Below, in pieces: positions 50,042 through 59,527 of a stretch of DNA of 64,000 nt. Each line of letters starts with the position of its first letter. Positions within the stretch are counted from its first letter, which is position 1. The position numbers were made by a program, and so were the translations under genes. Origin of the DNA: Phycisphaeraceae bacterium. GTDB lineage: Bacteria; Planctomycetota; Phycisphaerae; Phycisphaerales; Phycisphaeraceae. The stretch spans positions 1 through 64,000 of the forward strand of contig JANQFR010000051.1 in the NCBI GenBank assembly GCA_028277745.1, given 5' to 3'. The notes beneath the pieces are model-generated. The model ran no database searches. It was not told the origin of the DNA and saw nothing but the letters and a program-made list of their open reading frames with translations.

Positions 50042-51112
50042 TCAAACCGTCGAAGACACCCCCGTGAGCGTACGGATCAGGTCGACCTCTTCCTGACGGT
50101 AAGGCGTGCCGTCGGGGTGGAACAAGTCGTGGTGCCAGGGGTCCGGCTCGGGCGCGCCTTCCGGGGAGCCCCAGGGAAACTTGGTCTGCGAACGGCCGTC
50201 GACCAGGCCCCAGTTGATCGCGCCGATGCCACGGCGTTTAAACTCCGGCAGGTGCGTCGCCACCGTGTCGTTCACGAGGGTCCGCGCCAGGTGCTCGGTG
50301 CACACCAGCGGCCGGCCGTCGGGGGCGGGGCCTTGGAGACGGGCGAGCACATCGGGCAGCTTCTCGATACGGCTGTAGTGATGGAAGCTCAGCACGTCGC
50401 TGCACGCGAGTTGGGCCGCGTTGATCTCGTGGAACGCCGCCTCGTGTTTCCAGACCCCCGCGGTCAACGGCTGCGAAGGATCGGCCTCGCGCGTCCAGGC
50501 CACGACGTCGCGGAGGATCGGGGCGGAATCGAAATCGAGCGTCGTGCCGTCCGCGTCTTTCCCGCGGTTGCCCGGCTCGTTGTAGACGTCCCACAACACG
50601 ACCCCCGGGTGTTGCGCCAGATGAGCGACCACGCCGTGAACGTAGGCGCGGAGCCGGTCGCGATCGGCGTCGCTCCAACGTTGTTTGACGGAGACCGCGG
50701 GGCTCTGCACCCATTGAGAGTTGTGCACCCCGGGGACCGGATCGGGCTGCGGCCCCAGCCGCGGCTCGGGGTTCCAGCAGTCGTCGAACAGCACGAGGAT
50801 CGCCCGGTGCCCGGTCGCCTGCGCGATCTCCAGGAACCGGTCGAGCCGACTGCGGAAGCCGTCGGCGTCGGCCCACAGCAGGTCGTGCAGGTAGACCCGC
50901 AAGGCGTTGAAGCCCAGCCCGGCCGACCAGGCGAGTTCCTCCCGGATCGTCTGCGGATCGAAGGTTTCCGCCTGCCACATCTCGAGCTGATTCGACGCGG
51001 TGCGCGGCAGGTAGTTGCAGCCCACCAGCCAGCCGACCCGTTCCGCCCACGCCTGTGTTCGCTCGACGCTCCAGCGGCCCGCGTGGTCTGTACCGAAAGC
51101 CAAGTCATTCAT
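50042..51112 (-). CDS. clan GH-A glycoside hydrolase (GH5-like), cytoplasmic
   Basis: A 356-residue TIM-barrel enzyme starting at ATG 51112, 7 bases after AGGGA. No signal peptide. Acid/base is the Glu of VVLWDVYNEPGNRG and nucleophile the Glu of RPLVCTEHLARTL; NALRVYLHDLLW and ILVLFDDCWNPEPRLGPQPDPVPGVHNSQWVQ are typical substrate-loop regions of 1,4-beta-xylanase/mannanase-like GH5 relatives annotated in many planctomycetes. It lies just downstream of the XylR-like gene on the same strand, which suggests joint regulation. Specificity cannot be read from sequence. Confidence 0.75.
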   Translation of the reverse strand: MNDLAFGTDHAGRWSVERTQAWAERVGWLVGCNYLPRTASNQLEMWQAETFDPQTIREELAWSAGLGFNALRVYLHDLLWADADGFRSRLDRFLEIAQATGHRAILVLFDDCWNPEPRLGPQPDPVPGVHNSQWVQSPAVSVKQRWSDADRDRLRAYVHGVVAHLAQHPGVVLWDVYNEPGNRGKDADGTTLDFDSAPILRDVVAWTREADPSQPLTAGVWKHEAAFHEINAAQLACSDVLSFHHYSRIEKLPDVLARLQGPAPDGRPLVCTEHLARTLVNDTVATHLPEFKRRGIGAINWGLVDGRSQTKFPWGSPEGAPEPDPWHHDLFHPDGTPYRQEEVDLIRTLTGVSSTV

Positions 51113-51128
51113 AGAAAATCCCTTTACT

Positions 51129-51139
51129 GTGATTATCAC
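51129..51139. promoter_or_regulatory. short palindrome GTGATTATCAC upstream of GH-A gene
   Basis: A perfect 11-base dyad lies 17 bases 5' of the GH-A start, in the gap to the regulator gene. It may be a regulator site, but is short. Confidence 0.3.
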
Positions 51140-51225
51140 CGAAAACGCGCGGCCGTGTGAAACCTGATCAATCCGCCACGCGGCCGTGACCGCGAGAGCC
51201 GGATGACGACGGGCGGTACGCGTGG

Positions 51226-52377
51226 TCAAGCCCGGGCGTCGTGTCGGTACGCCGAGGGCGAGCAGCCGACCTCGCGCTTAAAACTAACGGCGAACGTCGC
51301 CTGGCCGGAAAACCCGCTGTGAACCGCGACCTCCAACACCGACATGGCGGACTCACGCAACAGCATCTTGGCGCGTTCGATGCGTAACCGACGCAGCTCT
51401 TCGGCCGGCGACCGACCCAGAAAGCGCTTGAATTGCATCTCCAGCCAGCGCCGAGAGACCGGCACGTGTTGAAGCACGTCGCGGATGTCGATCTCTTCGC
51501 TCATGTGGTCCCGCATGAACCGCAACGCCGTGACGACATCCGGGTCATCGATCGCAAAGACATCGGAAGACTGGCGGGTCACGACGCACAGGGGCGGAAG
51601 GGTGACCAGCCTTGGCGTCTGGGGATCGCCGCGCATCAGCCCGTCGAGCATCCGAGCGGCTTCGTACCCCATCCTCTCCGAATCCAGCCGAACGCTCGAT
51701 AACGGTGGCGGGGTCAGGTGGCAGAGCACTTCGTCGTCGTCCACGCCGATGACCGCCACATCATCGGGAACGCGCAGCCCCGCCATCCGGCAGGCCTGCA
51801 GGACATCCCGGGCCTTGAGGTCGTTCTGAGCCATCACGCCGATCGGCTTGGGCAACCGCGTCAACCAATTCGTCATCGGCACGGCCAGGTCGGCCCGGTC
51901 GAGGTGGTGCTCGGGCAGGCGGTAGGTCCGTGAGGTCACGCCGCGGGCCTGACTGTAATCGGCGAACGCTTCAAGCCGGGGGCGGACGAAGTTGCGGTCC
52001 AGCTCGCCGACAAACCCGACATGCTCGAAGCCGCGCTCCGCAAATTCCTGCGCCGCGAGGCGGCCGACTTGATCGTGATCGCACTGGACGGTGGGGAACT
52101 CAAGGCCAAAGGTCGAGGTCGACCCGACATTCACCGTCGGCAACCCGCTGTCCGCCACCACACGGGCGACGCCCTCGTCCGCCACCAGCGCGATCACGCC
52201 ATCGGCCTCTTTCAACTCAGGCGGCGTGCGGTAGTGGTTCCAGGGACTGAACTCGAACGTCCACGGGGAGTGCTCGGCGACGTAACGGGCGATGCCGGAG
52301 AGGATCCGCTGGGTGTGCCCGCTGACCGGGGGGATACCCAGGCACACATGGGGAATGGCAGATGCGGCCTTGCGCAT
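51226..52377 (-). CDS. XylR-like transcriptional regulator (LacI-type sensor plus AraC DNA-binding domain)
   Basis: A 383-residue regulator. Residues about 9-275 are a periplasmic-binding-like sugar sensor (PHVCLGIPPVSGHTQRILSGIARYVAEHSPW, ADGVIALVADEGVARVVADSGLPTVNVG, CDHDQVGRLAAQEFAERGFEHVGFVGE, PDDVAVIGVDDDEVLCHLTPPPLSSV). Residues about 285-380 are an AraC double helix-turn-helix (IDIRDVLQHVPVSRRWLEMQFKRFLGRSPAEELRRLRIERAKMLLRESAMSVLEVAVHSGFSGQATFAVSFKREVGCSPSAYR). This is the XylR architecture, usually an activator responding to a sugar. It stands between the GH-A gene and the divergent PEP-CTERM/prepilin/pectate-lyase-3 operon. Confidence 0.9.
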   Translation of the reverse strand: MRKAASAIPHVCLGIPPVSGHTQRILSGIARYVAEHSPWTFEFSPWNHYRTPPELKEADGVIALVADEGVARVVADSGLPTVNVGSTSTFGLEFPTVQCDHDQVGRLAAQEFAERGFEHVGFVGELDRNFVRPRLEAFADYSQARGVTSRTYRLPEHHLDRADLAVPMTNWLTRLPKPIGVMAQNDLKARDVLQACRMAGLRVPDDVAVIGVDDDEVLCHLTPPPLSSVRLDSERMGYEAARMLDGLMRGDPQTPRLVTLPPLCVVTRQSSDVFAIDDPDVVTALRFMRDHMSEEIDIRDVLQHVPVSRRWLEMQFKRFLGRSPAEELRRLRIERAKMLLRESAMSVLEVAVHSGFSGQATFAVSFKREVGCSPSAYRHDARA

Positions 52378-52425
52378 ATCCTAAAAAGTATAACGCAAAA
52401 TACGAATACAGCCCCCGACCGCCGT

Positions 52426-52437
52426 GTTAATTTTAAC
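52426..52437. promoter_or_regulatory. inverted repeat GTTAATTTTAAC in divergent region
   Basis: GTTAA-TT-TTAAC lies midway in the divergent gap (52378-52515) between the XylR-like and PEP-CTERM genes, an AT-rich stretch suited to promoters in both directions. Confidence 0.35.
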
Positions 52438-52515
52438 TTCGATTCCTGATCGCAGGAACGGGCATCCGTGCCTTTCCCGGTCTTTCGCCTTTCTTTCTTC
52501 AACGGAGGTATCTCG

Positions 52516-53334
52516 ATGGAACTGCCGATCTTCTTCAAGCCTCGTGTGGTGACGATCGCGGCCGTGACCGCGGCGTCGCTGAGCATCAGCGGCCTCGCAT
52601 CCGGCGCGGTCCTGGTCAACGACACGTTTGACGTCGGCGCGTCGCCGTCCATCGGCGACGACGCGGACGACCCGCAGGACGTCGCCTGGACGGCGGTGCG
52701 CGGCGGCGCCAGCCTCGACACGGCCGACACCGCCTTCACCGGCAATGCGCTCCAATTGGAGGCGACCGGCATCACCACGTTCAACCAGGTCAAGGCCGCG
52801 CTGCCGGCGCCGGTCAGCCTCACGCACATCGATGACTTCATCCGTATCACCGCCCAGGTGCGGGCCTACACCGCCCTCGAGGACAACGGCTCGGGCTTCC
52901 GCTTGGGATTTGTCGACAGCGGCTCCACCACTTCCTCCCTGTTCGGCAAGATCGCCGTCGGCGCTAGCAGCAACCTGGAGGCCGCCTTCGCCCCCAACCC
53001 CCAGACCGGCGGGTCGAACAACGTCAACCTCAACTCGACGGCCTCAGACGGGTTCGACGATCAGGACGTCCACACCGTCAGCGTCACGCTCGTCAGGACC
53101 GCCAGCGGCGCCGATGTCACGGTGACCTTTGACGGCGACTCGGTCACGGGCAGCGCCTCGGCGTCGCAGCTCGCGGGCAGCTACGACGAAATCTGGCTCG
53201 CAACCGGCAGCGTCACCACCGACTTCCGCTACGACAACATCGTCGTCGAGACGGGCGTGATCCCCGAGCCGGCGTCCCTGGCGCTGTTCGGGCTGGGCGG
53301 GCTGTGGATGCTCGGCCGGTGGGGGCGCCGATAG
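52516..53334 (+). CDS. PEP-CTERM sorting domain protein
   Basis: A 272-residue exported protein. ATG 52516 has GGAGGT 6 bases upstream, and a signal peptide follows ([21 protein letters not shown]). One beta-sandwich domain of LamG/concanavalin type is suggested by [91 protein letters not shown] and [19 protein letters not shown]. It ends [25 protein letters not shown], a PEP-CTERM signal. Seventy-seven bases upstream of a prepilin gene on the same strand. Confidence 0.87.
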   Translation: MELPIFFKPRVVTIAAVTAASLSISGLASGAVLVNDTFDVGASPSIGDDADDPQDVAWTAVRGGASLDTADTAFTGNALQLEATGITTFNQVKAALPAPVSLTHIDDFIRITAQVRAYTALEDNGSGFRLGFVDSGSTTSSLFGKIAVGASSNLEAAFAPNPQTGGSNNVNLNSTASDGFDDQDVHTVSVTLVRTASGADVTVTFDGDSVTGSASASQLAGSYDEIWLATGSVTTDFRYDNIVVETGVIPEPASLALFGLGGLWMLGRWGRR

Positions 53335-53411
53335 CGGCCTCGCTCACCCCGCCACGGCCCCTACGCCTCCCGCAACCTTTCAGGTATTGTGCATTTCAAG
53401 GAATCCCCATC

Positions 53412-54212
53412 ATGTCCATCCGACCCCGTCTCGCTTTTACCCTGATTGAGTTATTAGTGGTGATCAGCATCATCTCTCTGTTGGTTGCCATCCTGTTGCC
53501 CGCGCTTCAAAGCGCGCGCGAAGCGGCGAAAGCCATTCAGTGCACCAGCAACCAGCGTCAGATCGTGATCGCCCAGAGCGCTTACGCCGCCGACGCGGGG
53601 GATTGGCTGCCCCCGGCCCTCACGTTCAGGATCACCGGCGCCGGGACCCAGCAAGACACGTGGGCTCATCGGTTGTACCGCGGTGGGTATCTGCCGGAGG
53701 GGACCGGCCCGGACCTGATCGACTTCATTGACATCGAGCTCTTCAACTGCCCCAGCCGGAACCCGGTCGCCCGCCGCCTCGATTACGTGGTGCCGCTCGG
53801 GCTGTTCGGGCAAAACAACGACCAGGGCGGCGAGCCGCGCCCGACGCGGCTGGACGAGATCCCGCTCCCCAGCAAGGCCATCTCCAACGCCGAGGGCGTC
53901 TGGGGCGCGCCGAACTACGCCCCCGTGTTCTGGCGGTGGTGGGTCTCGAGCAGCCCCGGCTACGGCTGGGCCACCCCGCACGCCGACGGCAACCCGCGCC
54001 TCGCGTTCCTTGATGGGCACGCCGCCACCATCGACTATCAGCGGAATGACTTTGGCGTGTTCACGTCGTTCTACAACGGGGTCCGCGACGACACCATTTA
54101 TCCCAACGGATGGTACAGCGCCTACAGCAACGAGCTGCGGGAACTGATCTGGGACCGGGGCAACGGCGACGGCGGCCACGGCGGGCTCGGCCTGGCCGAA
54201 GCGGACTGGTAA
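53412..54212 (+). CDS. prepilin-type H-X9-DG family protein
   Basis: A 266-residue pilin-like protein from ATG 53412. The leader MSIRPRLA precedes [42 protein letters not shown]; again Ala, not Gly, precedes the cleavage site. Glu is at mature position 5. [14 protein letters not shown] is the H-X-DG motif with ten intervening residues. It lies between the PEP-CTERM and pectate-lyase-3 genes and should be in one transcript with both. Confidence 0.87.
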   Translation: MSIRPRLAFTLIELLVVISIISLLVAILLPALQSAREAAKAIQCTSNQRQIVIAQSAYAADAGDWLPPALTFRITGAGTQQDTWAHRLYRGGYLPEGTGPDLIDFIDIELFNCPSRNPVARRLDYVVPLGLFGQNNDQGGEPRPTRLDEIPLPSKAISNAEGVWGAPNYAPVFWRWWVSSSPGYGWATPHADGNPRLAFLDGHAATIDYQRNDFGVFTSFYNGVRDDTIYPNGWYSAYSNELRELIWDRGNGDGGHGGLGLAEADW

Positions 54213-54308
54213 GCACAGCCGCCACGCGGCTCACCCCTTCGCCTGGGACCCCGCCCGGGGTGAAAGGGCTGGTCCCCATTGTTCATGCCTGTTCCCGGAG
54301 ATGTATCG

Positions 54309-56792
54309 ATGCGCACGACCTGGGCCCTCCTCGGCCTCATCGCCCTGCTCCCGCTGACCGCGGAGGGAGAAGCGCCGCCCACCCCATGGAGCGGGCAGCA
54401 AGGCAACCCCGCTTATGTCAACGAGCAGCCACGGTGGCGCTTCGATCGGCTCTGGCCCGCCGAACCGACCAACCCTGACGCCTACCGGCCGTTGAAGTGG
54501 GACGCCCGTCATCGAGACTGGCGCGACGCCGAGCACTCCCATGGCGGGATGCCCCGCGCCTCGGTCACCGCGGAGGGGCAGGTGCATCTGGCGGCGGGCG
54601 GCGCCTGGCCCAACCACCGGTTCAAACGGATGGCCGCGCTGACCTACACCGCCCCGACCGACGGCGTCTTCGGCATCGGCGGCGCCGCGAGGCCCCGTGT
54701 CTTCGCCGGACTGCCCCCTCTGCAACTGATGCTGGTGCATCGCTCGGGCGGCGCCGCCAAAGTCGTCAAGGAATGGTCGCTCAATCAGCAGGAGGAAGCG
54801 GAGCTCGGCGGCGTCGCGGTGAACCTTAAAAAAGGTGACGAATTGTCGCTGGTCGCCGCGGTGTTTCAGAACAACGCCGGGATCGACCTGTTCCTGACCG
54901 ACTACCGCGTCTCCCCTTCGCTGGCGGACCCATTGGCGTTGCGCGCCGTCCAGGAGAAGCAGCGTGTCGTGGCCGAGCCCACCCCGAAACAATTCGACCG
55001 GGCGAATGCCCAGGTTGCCGGCGGCGGCGTTGTCTTTCCCCCCGGGGTCCGCGTCCGCAACGTGAAGGCTTACGGAGCGGTCGGCGACGGCGTCCACGAC
55101 GACACCGCCGCCATCCAGGCCGCGTACAACAAGGCCGGCTTGATCTATTTCCCCAACGGCACGTACCTGATCTCCGACACCATCACCGCCCCGCCGCGAC
55201 GCGGCAGCGCCCCGGCCCGGCGGATCATCCAGGGCCAGTCCGCCGACGGCGTCGTGATCCGTCTTGCCGACGCGGCGCCGGGATTTAATCGCCCTGACCG
55301 ACCCAAGGCAATGATCGTCACGTCGTACGGCGTCGCGCAGGGGTTCCGCAACAGCGTATTCAACCTCACCCTCGAGGTCGGCCGTGACAACCCCGGCGCC
55401 GTCGGGCTCGACTTTTTCGCGTCCAACCAGGGCGTGGTGCGGGACGTGACGATCCGCAGCCTCGACCCACAGCGGCGCGGCTTCGCCGGGCTGCGGCTCG
55501 AAGGCGACAACGGCCCGCTGCTCATCAAAAACCTGCGGGTTGAGGGGTTTGACCACGGCGTCCATGCCGCCGCGAATCAGTCGGCGACCTTCGAGGACAT
55601 CCATGTGCAGGACCAACGCGTGTGCGGCTTCGTCAATCTCAACAAGGCGACCGTACACCGTTTGGTCAGCCACAACACCGTCCCCGCGGTGCGCCTGCAC
55701 GGGGTGTTGAACGTCGTCCTTGATGCTCAGCTGCGCGGCGGCGCGGGCGGGGATGCGATCAGCGCCAGAGGCGTCACCCTGGTCCGCGACGTCCAGGCCG
55801 AGGGATACGAGCAGGCCTTGTCGCACGACAGCGCCGCCCCGGTGACGGGCGACACGATCGACGAGTGGACCAGCCTCCCGCCGATCGTCCTCGGCGACGC
55901 CGAGGCCCGGACGCTGCGTCTGCCGATCAAGGATGCGCCGGACGCGCCCTGGCCCGCAGCGGACGCGTGGGCGCGGGTCGGCGACTTCGAGCCGGGCGTG
56001 TTTGGAGACGACGAGCCAGGCAACTGGGCGCCGGCGTTTCAGCAGGCGCTGGACGCAGGGCGTGAGGCGGTCCTGTTCCGCCCGTCGCGCCGGCATCAGA
56101 TGGCCGGCCGCGTGGTCATCCCAGGGCATGTCAACCGCGTCTTCGGCGCCGAGGCTGAGCTCAAGCCGCCGGACGGCCAGACCATCATCTTCGAGACCGC
56201 CGACGACGACCACGCGGTTGAGCCGCTGATCATCGAGCGGTTCGACGCGATCTACGCGAAGCTGCACATCATCCACCGCAGCCCCCGGCCGCTGGTGGTC
56301 CGGCACCTGTGCGTGGATGAGATCGTGCTCGAACCCGGCGCGGGCGACGTGTTCCTCGACGACGTCATCCTTCAATACCTCGATATCCACGGCCAGAACG
56401 TCTGGGCCCGCCAGCTCAACCAGGAGGGGGGCGTCCCCCGCAGCGCCAGTCTCGCCGAGGCCCGGCCCAACACGCGCAACCGCGGCGGTCACTTCTGGCT
56501 GCTGGGCCTGAAGACCGAGCAGCAGCGGGCTAAGGTCGTGACGTCCGACGGCGGCGCGAGCGAGGCGTACGCCTACATCCTCGCTAACAATTCCGCCAAC
56601 CCCAACCCGATCTTCACCGTGCTTGGCGACGCCCGCGCCAGCTTCTGCATCTACGAAGGCGTGCTGCGCGACGCGCCGTTCGCCGCGTGCGTCCGCCGCG
56701 TGGGCCGCGATGGCCGGGTCGAGCTGCTGAGCGACGTGCCCCGCCACGGGGCCGGCGCCGCGGTCCCGTTGATCGTCGTGGGCGAGCGCTGA
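54309..56792 (+). CDS. secreted pectate_lyase_3/beta-helix polysaccharide-degrading protein
   Basis: An 827-residue protein. ATG 54309 has GGAG 8 bases upstream and begins a signal peptide (TTWALLGLIALLPLTAEG). Residues about 30-240 are a beta-sandwich/accessory region; the beta-helix begins at VRNVKAYGAVGDGVHDDTAAIQAAYNKAGLIYFPNGTYLISDTI, the pectate_lyase_3 signature. FEDIHVQDQRVCGFVNLNKATVHRLVSHNTVPAVRL, DTIDEWTS, LDIHGQNVWARQLNQE and GGHFWLLGLKTE all have counterparts in the LEPR-XLL giant at 44646-48125, so the two are paralogues. No PEP-CTERM tail. Last gene of the XylR-associated operon. Confidence 0.82.
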   Translation: MRTTWALLGLIALLPLTAEGEAPPTPWSGQQGNPAYVNEQPRWRFDRLWPAEPTNPDAYRPLKWDARHRDWRDAEHSHGGMPRASVTAEGQVHLAAGGAWPNHRFKRMAALTYTAPTDGVFGIGGAARPRVFAGLPPLQLMLVHRSGGAAKVVKEWSLNQQEEAELGGVAVNLKKGDELSLVAAVFQNNAGIDLFLTDYRVSPSLADPLALRAVQEKQRVVAEPTPKQFDRANAQVAGGGVVFPPGVRVRNVKAYGAVGDGVHDDTAAIQAAYNKAGLIYFPNGTYLISDTITAPPRRGSAPARRIIQGQSADGVVIRLADAAPGFNRPDRPKAMIVTSYGVAQGFRNSVFNLTLEVGRDNPGAVGLDFFASNQGVVRDVTIRSLDPQRRGFAGLRLEGDNGPLLIKNLRVEGFDHGVHAAANQSATFEDIHVQDQRVCGFVNLNKATVHRLVSHNTVPAVRLHGVLNVVLDAQLRGGAGGDAISARGVTLVRDVQAEGYEQALSHDSAAPVTGDTIDEWTSLPPIVLGDAEARTLRLPIKDAPDAPWPAADAWARVGDFEPGVFGDDEPGNWAPAFQQALDAGREAVLFRPSRRHQMAGRVVIPGHVNRVFGAEAELKPPDGQTIIFETADDDHAVEPLIIERFDAIYAKLHIIHRSPRPLVVRHLCVDEIVLEPGAGDVFLDDVILQYLDIHGQNVWARQLNQEGGVPRSASLAEARPNTRNRGGHFWLLGLKTEQQRAKVVTSDGGASEAYAYILANNSANPNPIFTVLGDARASFCIYEGVLRDAPFAACVRRVGRDGRVELLSDVPRHGAGAAVPLIVVGER

Positions 56793-56828
56793 CCCGACGA
56801 TGCGCCGTTTAGCGCCGGGGGATTGGCT

Positions 56829-56879
56829 TAGCCGGGCCGCTACGCGGCCCTGGTCCAGGCGGGCGTAGCCCGCCGGCTA
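56829..56879. repeat. REPIN-like double-hairpin palindrome, family A copy 3 (inverted)
   Basis: The reverse complement of copies 1 and 2 with two changed bases, both in the linker; stems are fully conserved. Outer stem is CTTAGCC/GGCTAAG. It lies between the pectate-lyase-3 gene and the Gly-rich protein gene. Confidence 0.8.
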
Positions 56880-56948
56880 AGGTTGCAAAGTGATCGGCTG
56901 AAGCTTGACCGGCCTGTGATTCCGCATGGTGATGCGCCCGTCTTGGCG

Positions 56949-56954
56949 TAGAAT
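56949..56954 (+). promoter_or_regulatory. possible -10 (TAGAAT) for Gly-rich protein gene
   Basis: TAGAAT lies 33 bases before ATG 56988, which has a GGGAG ribosome-binding site at 7-base spacing. A matching -35 is not obvious. Confidence 0.35.
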
Positions 56955-56987
56955 GGCCAAGTTGTCATTCACATCGGGAGACGGGTC

Positions 56988-59357
56988 ATGCATCAGATGC
57001 GAAGCGGAGTTCTGGCGGCGATCGGTCTGGCGATGGTATTCGCAGCGGCCCCCTTCACGGCGGCGCAGGACGACGGCGGCGGGGAGGAGGCGCAGCCGCT
57101 CAGCTGGCCCCGCACCTTCCAGGCCCAGGACAGCACGGTCACGGTTTACCAGCCGCAGGTCGAGAAGTGGACCGGCAACGAGCTCGAGGCCCGCGCCGCG
57201 GTCGCGATCCAGGGACCCGCCGCCGCCACGCCGACGTTCGGCGTCGTCTGGTTCAGCGCACGCACCGACGTCAACAAGACCACCCGCACCGTCCAGCTCC
57301 ACGACTTCGCCATCGAAAAAGTCCACTTCCCCACCGGCGGCGAAGACTACCGGGCGTTGCTGGAACAGAACCTGCCGACCGAAACGCAGACCGTCTCGCT
57401 CGACCGGCTTCAGGCGAGCCTGACCGTCTCGCACGCCGAGCAGCCTGAGCGCCAGGTCGCGGTGAAAAACGACGTGCCGGTCATCCACATCGCCCAGGGC
57501 CCGGCCATCCTGGTGCTGGTCGACGGCAAGCCGGCGCTGCGCGACACCGGGCAGACCAACCTGCTACGCGTGATCAACACCCGGGCGTTGCTGGTGCTGG
57601 ACAAGTCGACGGGGCTGTACTACCTGTACGTGACCGACCGCTGGTATCAGGCCAAGGCGCTCAAGGGCTCGTGGGCGCCCGCGACGGCCCCGCCGACCAT
57701 CGGGCTCAACGCGATCAAGCAGCAGGCCGTCCAGCAACGCCAGGTCGACCTGTTCGACAAGCCCGGCGACGACGCCAAGACGCTGATGGACGCGGGAGAG
57801 ACGCCGACCATCTTCGTGAACACGACGCCGGCGTCGCTGGTGGAAACCCACGGCCCGCCGCAGTGGGCGCCGATCCCCGACACGCAGCTGCTCTACGCCT
57901 CCAACACGCAGAGCACGCTGGTCCTCGATGTGGAGCAGCAGAAGTACTACGTGCTGCTGGCCGGTCGGTGGTTCGCGGCGCCGTCGCTGAACGGGCCCTG
58001 GGCGTACGTGTCGCACGATGCGCTGCCGCGCACGTTCGCGAAGATCCCGCCGAACCATCCGAAGGGCAACGCGCTGGTGTCGGTCAGCGGAACGCCCCAG
58101 GCGCAGGAGGCGGTGATCGCCAGCAGCGTGCCGCAGACCGCGACCGTCAACCGGGATGAGGCGCACATGGACGTCGAATACGACGGCGAGCCCACGTTCG
58201 AGCCGATCGATGGCGTCCCCCTGAGCTACGCGACCAACACGCCCACGCCGGTGATCCGTGTCGCGCCGCAGGAGTACTACGCCTGCACCAACGGCGTGTG
58301 GTTCACGTCGACGCGGCCGGCCGGGCCGTGGATCGTGGCCACGGCGGTCCCGCCGGTGATCTACCGCATCCCGCCGCGGTGCCCGATCTACTACGTGACG
58401 TACGTGCGCATCTACGGCCACTCGCCGCGCGTGGTCTACGTGGGCTACTACCCCGGGTACTACGGCACCTACATCGCGCCCGGCGGGTGCGTGGTGTACG
58501 GCACGGGCTACATCTACCCGCCCTACGTGGGAACGGTCTGGATCGGCCCGCCGGCGACCTACGGCTTCGGCGCGGGGTTCGCCTGGGGCTTCGCCTCCGG
58601 GTTCGCGCTGGGCTACGCCACCGGCGCCTGGTGCCACCCGTGGTGGGGACCGATGGGTTACGGCTACGGCTGGGGCTACCGCAACGTCAACATCAACGTG
58701 AACATCTACAACCGCAACGTCTACAACCGCTGGGGCAGACGCGCGGTGGTCGTGCACTCGGGCGACAAGTTCTACGGCAGAGTGGGCAGGACCCGCGTCG
58801 CCGGGACCAAGGGCGGCAACATCTACGCCGACCGCAACGGCAACCTGTTCCGCCGGGAAAACGGTCAGTGGCAGCACTACCAGAACGGCCAGTGGAACAA
58901 CATGCACAAGCCCGTGAAGGACGGCGGCGGGGACCGGCTGCAGAACCTGGAAAACCGGCTGCGCGGCCGCGACGGGCAGGGCGGCGACCGGCTTCAGAAC
59001 CTCGAGAACCGGCTGCGCAGCCGCGACGGGCAGGGCGGCCAAACGCTCAGCCAGCTTGACCAGCGCTTCGGGCGCAACACCCGCAACTGGCTCAACAACC
59101 AGCAGCAGGCCCGCCAATGGGGCGACTCGCGCTACAACAGCTTCAGCTCCGACTGGAACAACTACCGCCAGAACAACGGCGGCGGGTTCGGCGGACGCGG
59201 GTTCGCCAACCGCGGGTTCGGCGGCTACCAGGGCGGCGACCTCGGCGGCGGGTTCCGCGGGGGCGGACTCGGCGGCGAAGGCGGGCTGCGCGAAGGCGGC
59301 GGAGGGGGTCGCGGGGTCGGCGGAGGCGGGGGCGGCCGCGGCGGGGGGAGGCGGTGA
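56988..59357 (+). CDS. large exported protein with Tyr/Gly-rich and Gly/Arg-rich C-terminal half
   Basis: A 789-residue protein with signal peptide (SGVLAAIGLAMVFAAAPFTAAQ). The N-terminal half (to about 460) has repeated beta segments around a WFAAPSLNGPW/WYQAKALKGSW motif, each ending in Trp, so two or three related units. From about 465 a Tyr/Gly/Pro-rich stretch (YYPGYYGTYIAPGG, WGFASGFALGYATGAW) follows, then two exact-frame 18-residue repeats GGDRLQNLENRLRxRDGQ (58926-59033), and a Gly/Arg tail. It resembles large planctomycete proteins without known function. A structural or adhesive surface role is guesswork. Confidence 0.7.
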   Translation: MHQMRSGVLAAIGLAMVFAAAPFTAAQDDGGGEEAQPLSWPRTFQAQDSTVTVYQPQVEKWTGNELEARAAVAIQGPAAATPTFGVVWFSARTDVNKTTRTVQLHDFAIEKVHFPTGGEDYRALLEQNLPTETQTVSLDRLQASLTVSHAEQPERQVAVKNDVPVIHIAQGPAILVLVDGKPALRDTGQTNLLRVINTRALLVLDKSTGLYYLYVTDRWYQAKALKGSWAPATAPPTIGLNAIKQQAVQQRQVDLFDKPGDDAKTLMDAGETPTIFVNTTPASLVETHGPPQWAPIPDTQLLYASNTQSTLVLDVEQQKYYVLLAGRWFAAPSLNGPWAYVSHDALPRTFAKIPPNHPKGNALVSVSGTPQAQEAVIASSVPQTATVNRDEAHMDVEYDGEPTFEPIDGVPLSYATNTPTPVIRVAPQEYYACTNGVWFTSTRPAGPWIVATAVPPVIYRIPPRCPIYYVTYVRIYGHSPRVVYVGYYPGYYGTYIAPGGCVVYGTGYIYPPYVGTVWIGPPATYGFGAGFAWGFASGFALGYATGAWCHPWWGPMGYGYGWGYRNVNINVNIYNRNVYNRWGRRAVVVHSGDKFYGRVGRTRVAGTKGGNIYADRNGNLFRRENGQWQHYQNGQWNNMHKPVKDGGGDRLQNLENRLRGRDGQGGDRLQNLENRLRSRDGQGGQTLSQLDQRFGRNTRNWLNNQQQARQWGDSRYNSFSSDWNNYRQNNGGGFGGRGFANRGFGGYQGGDLGGGFRGGGLGGEGGLREGGGGGRGVGGGGGGRGGGRR

Positions 59358-59367
59358 ACAAGCCGGT

Positions 59368-59443
59368 AGCCGCGACGTCCTCGTCGCGGTCGTGTCACCT
59401 CACGGTTCACGCCGCAGCGGACCGCGACGAGGACGTCGCGGCT
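59368..59443. repeat. REPIN-like palindrome, family D
   Basis: Perfect 24-base arms (59368-59391 and 59420-59443) begin AGCC and end GGCT. Each arm also forms its own hairpin CCGCGACG-TCCT-CGTCGCGG. Same plan as families A and B. It lies between the convergent Gly-rich protein and LacI genes. Confidence 0.75.
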
Positions 59444-59527
59444 GCGAAAGACGCCACAGGTTCAGGATGACGGGGCCAATGTCCACACCACCGGGTCTGC
59501 AACCGCCGACCGACGCTGAACCATGAG

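Noticed and set aside
54231..56747. 838-codon leftward open frame
   Set aside because: Antisense to the pectate-lyase-3 gene, which has a signal peptide, ribosome-binding site and family motifs.
28143..59443. CRISPR array
   Set aside because: The repeated palindromes are single dispersed copies kilobases apart, with no regular spacers and no cas genes.
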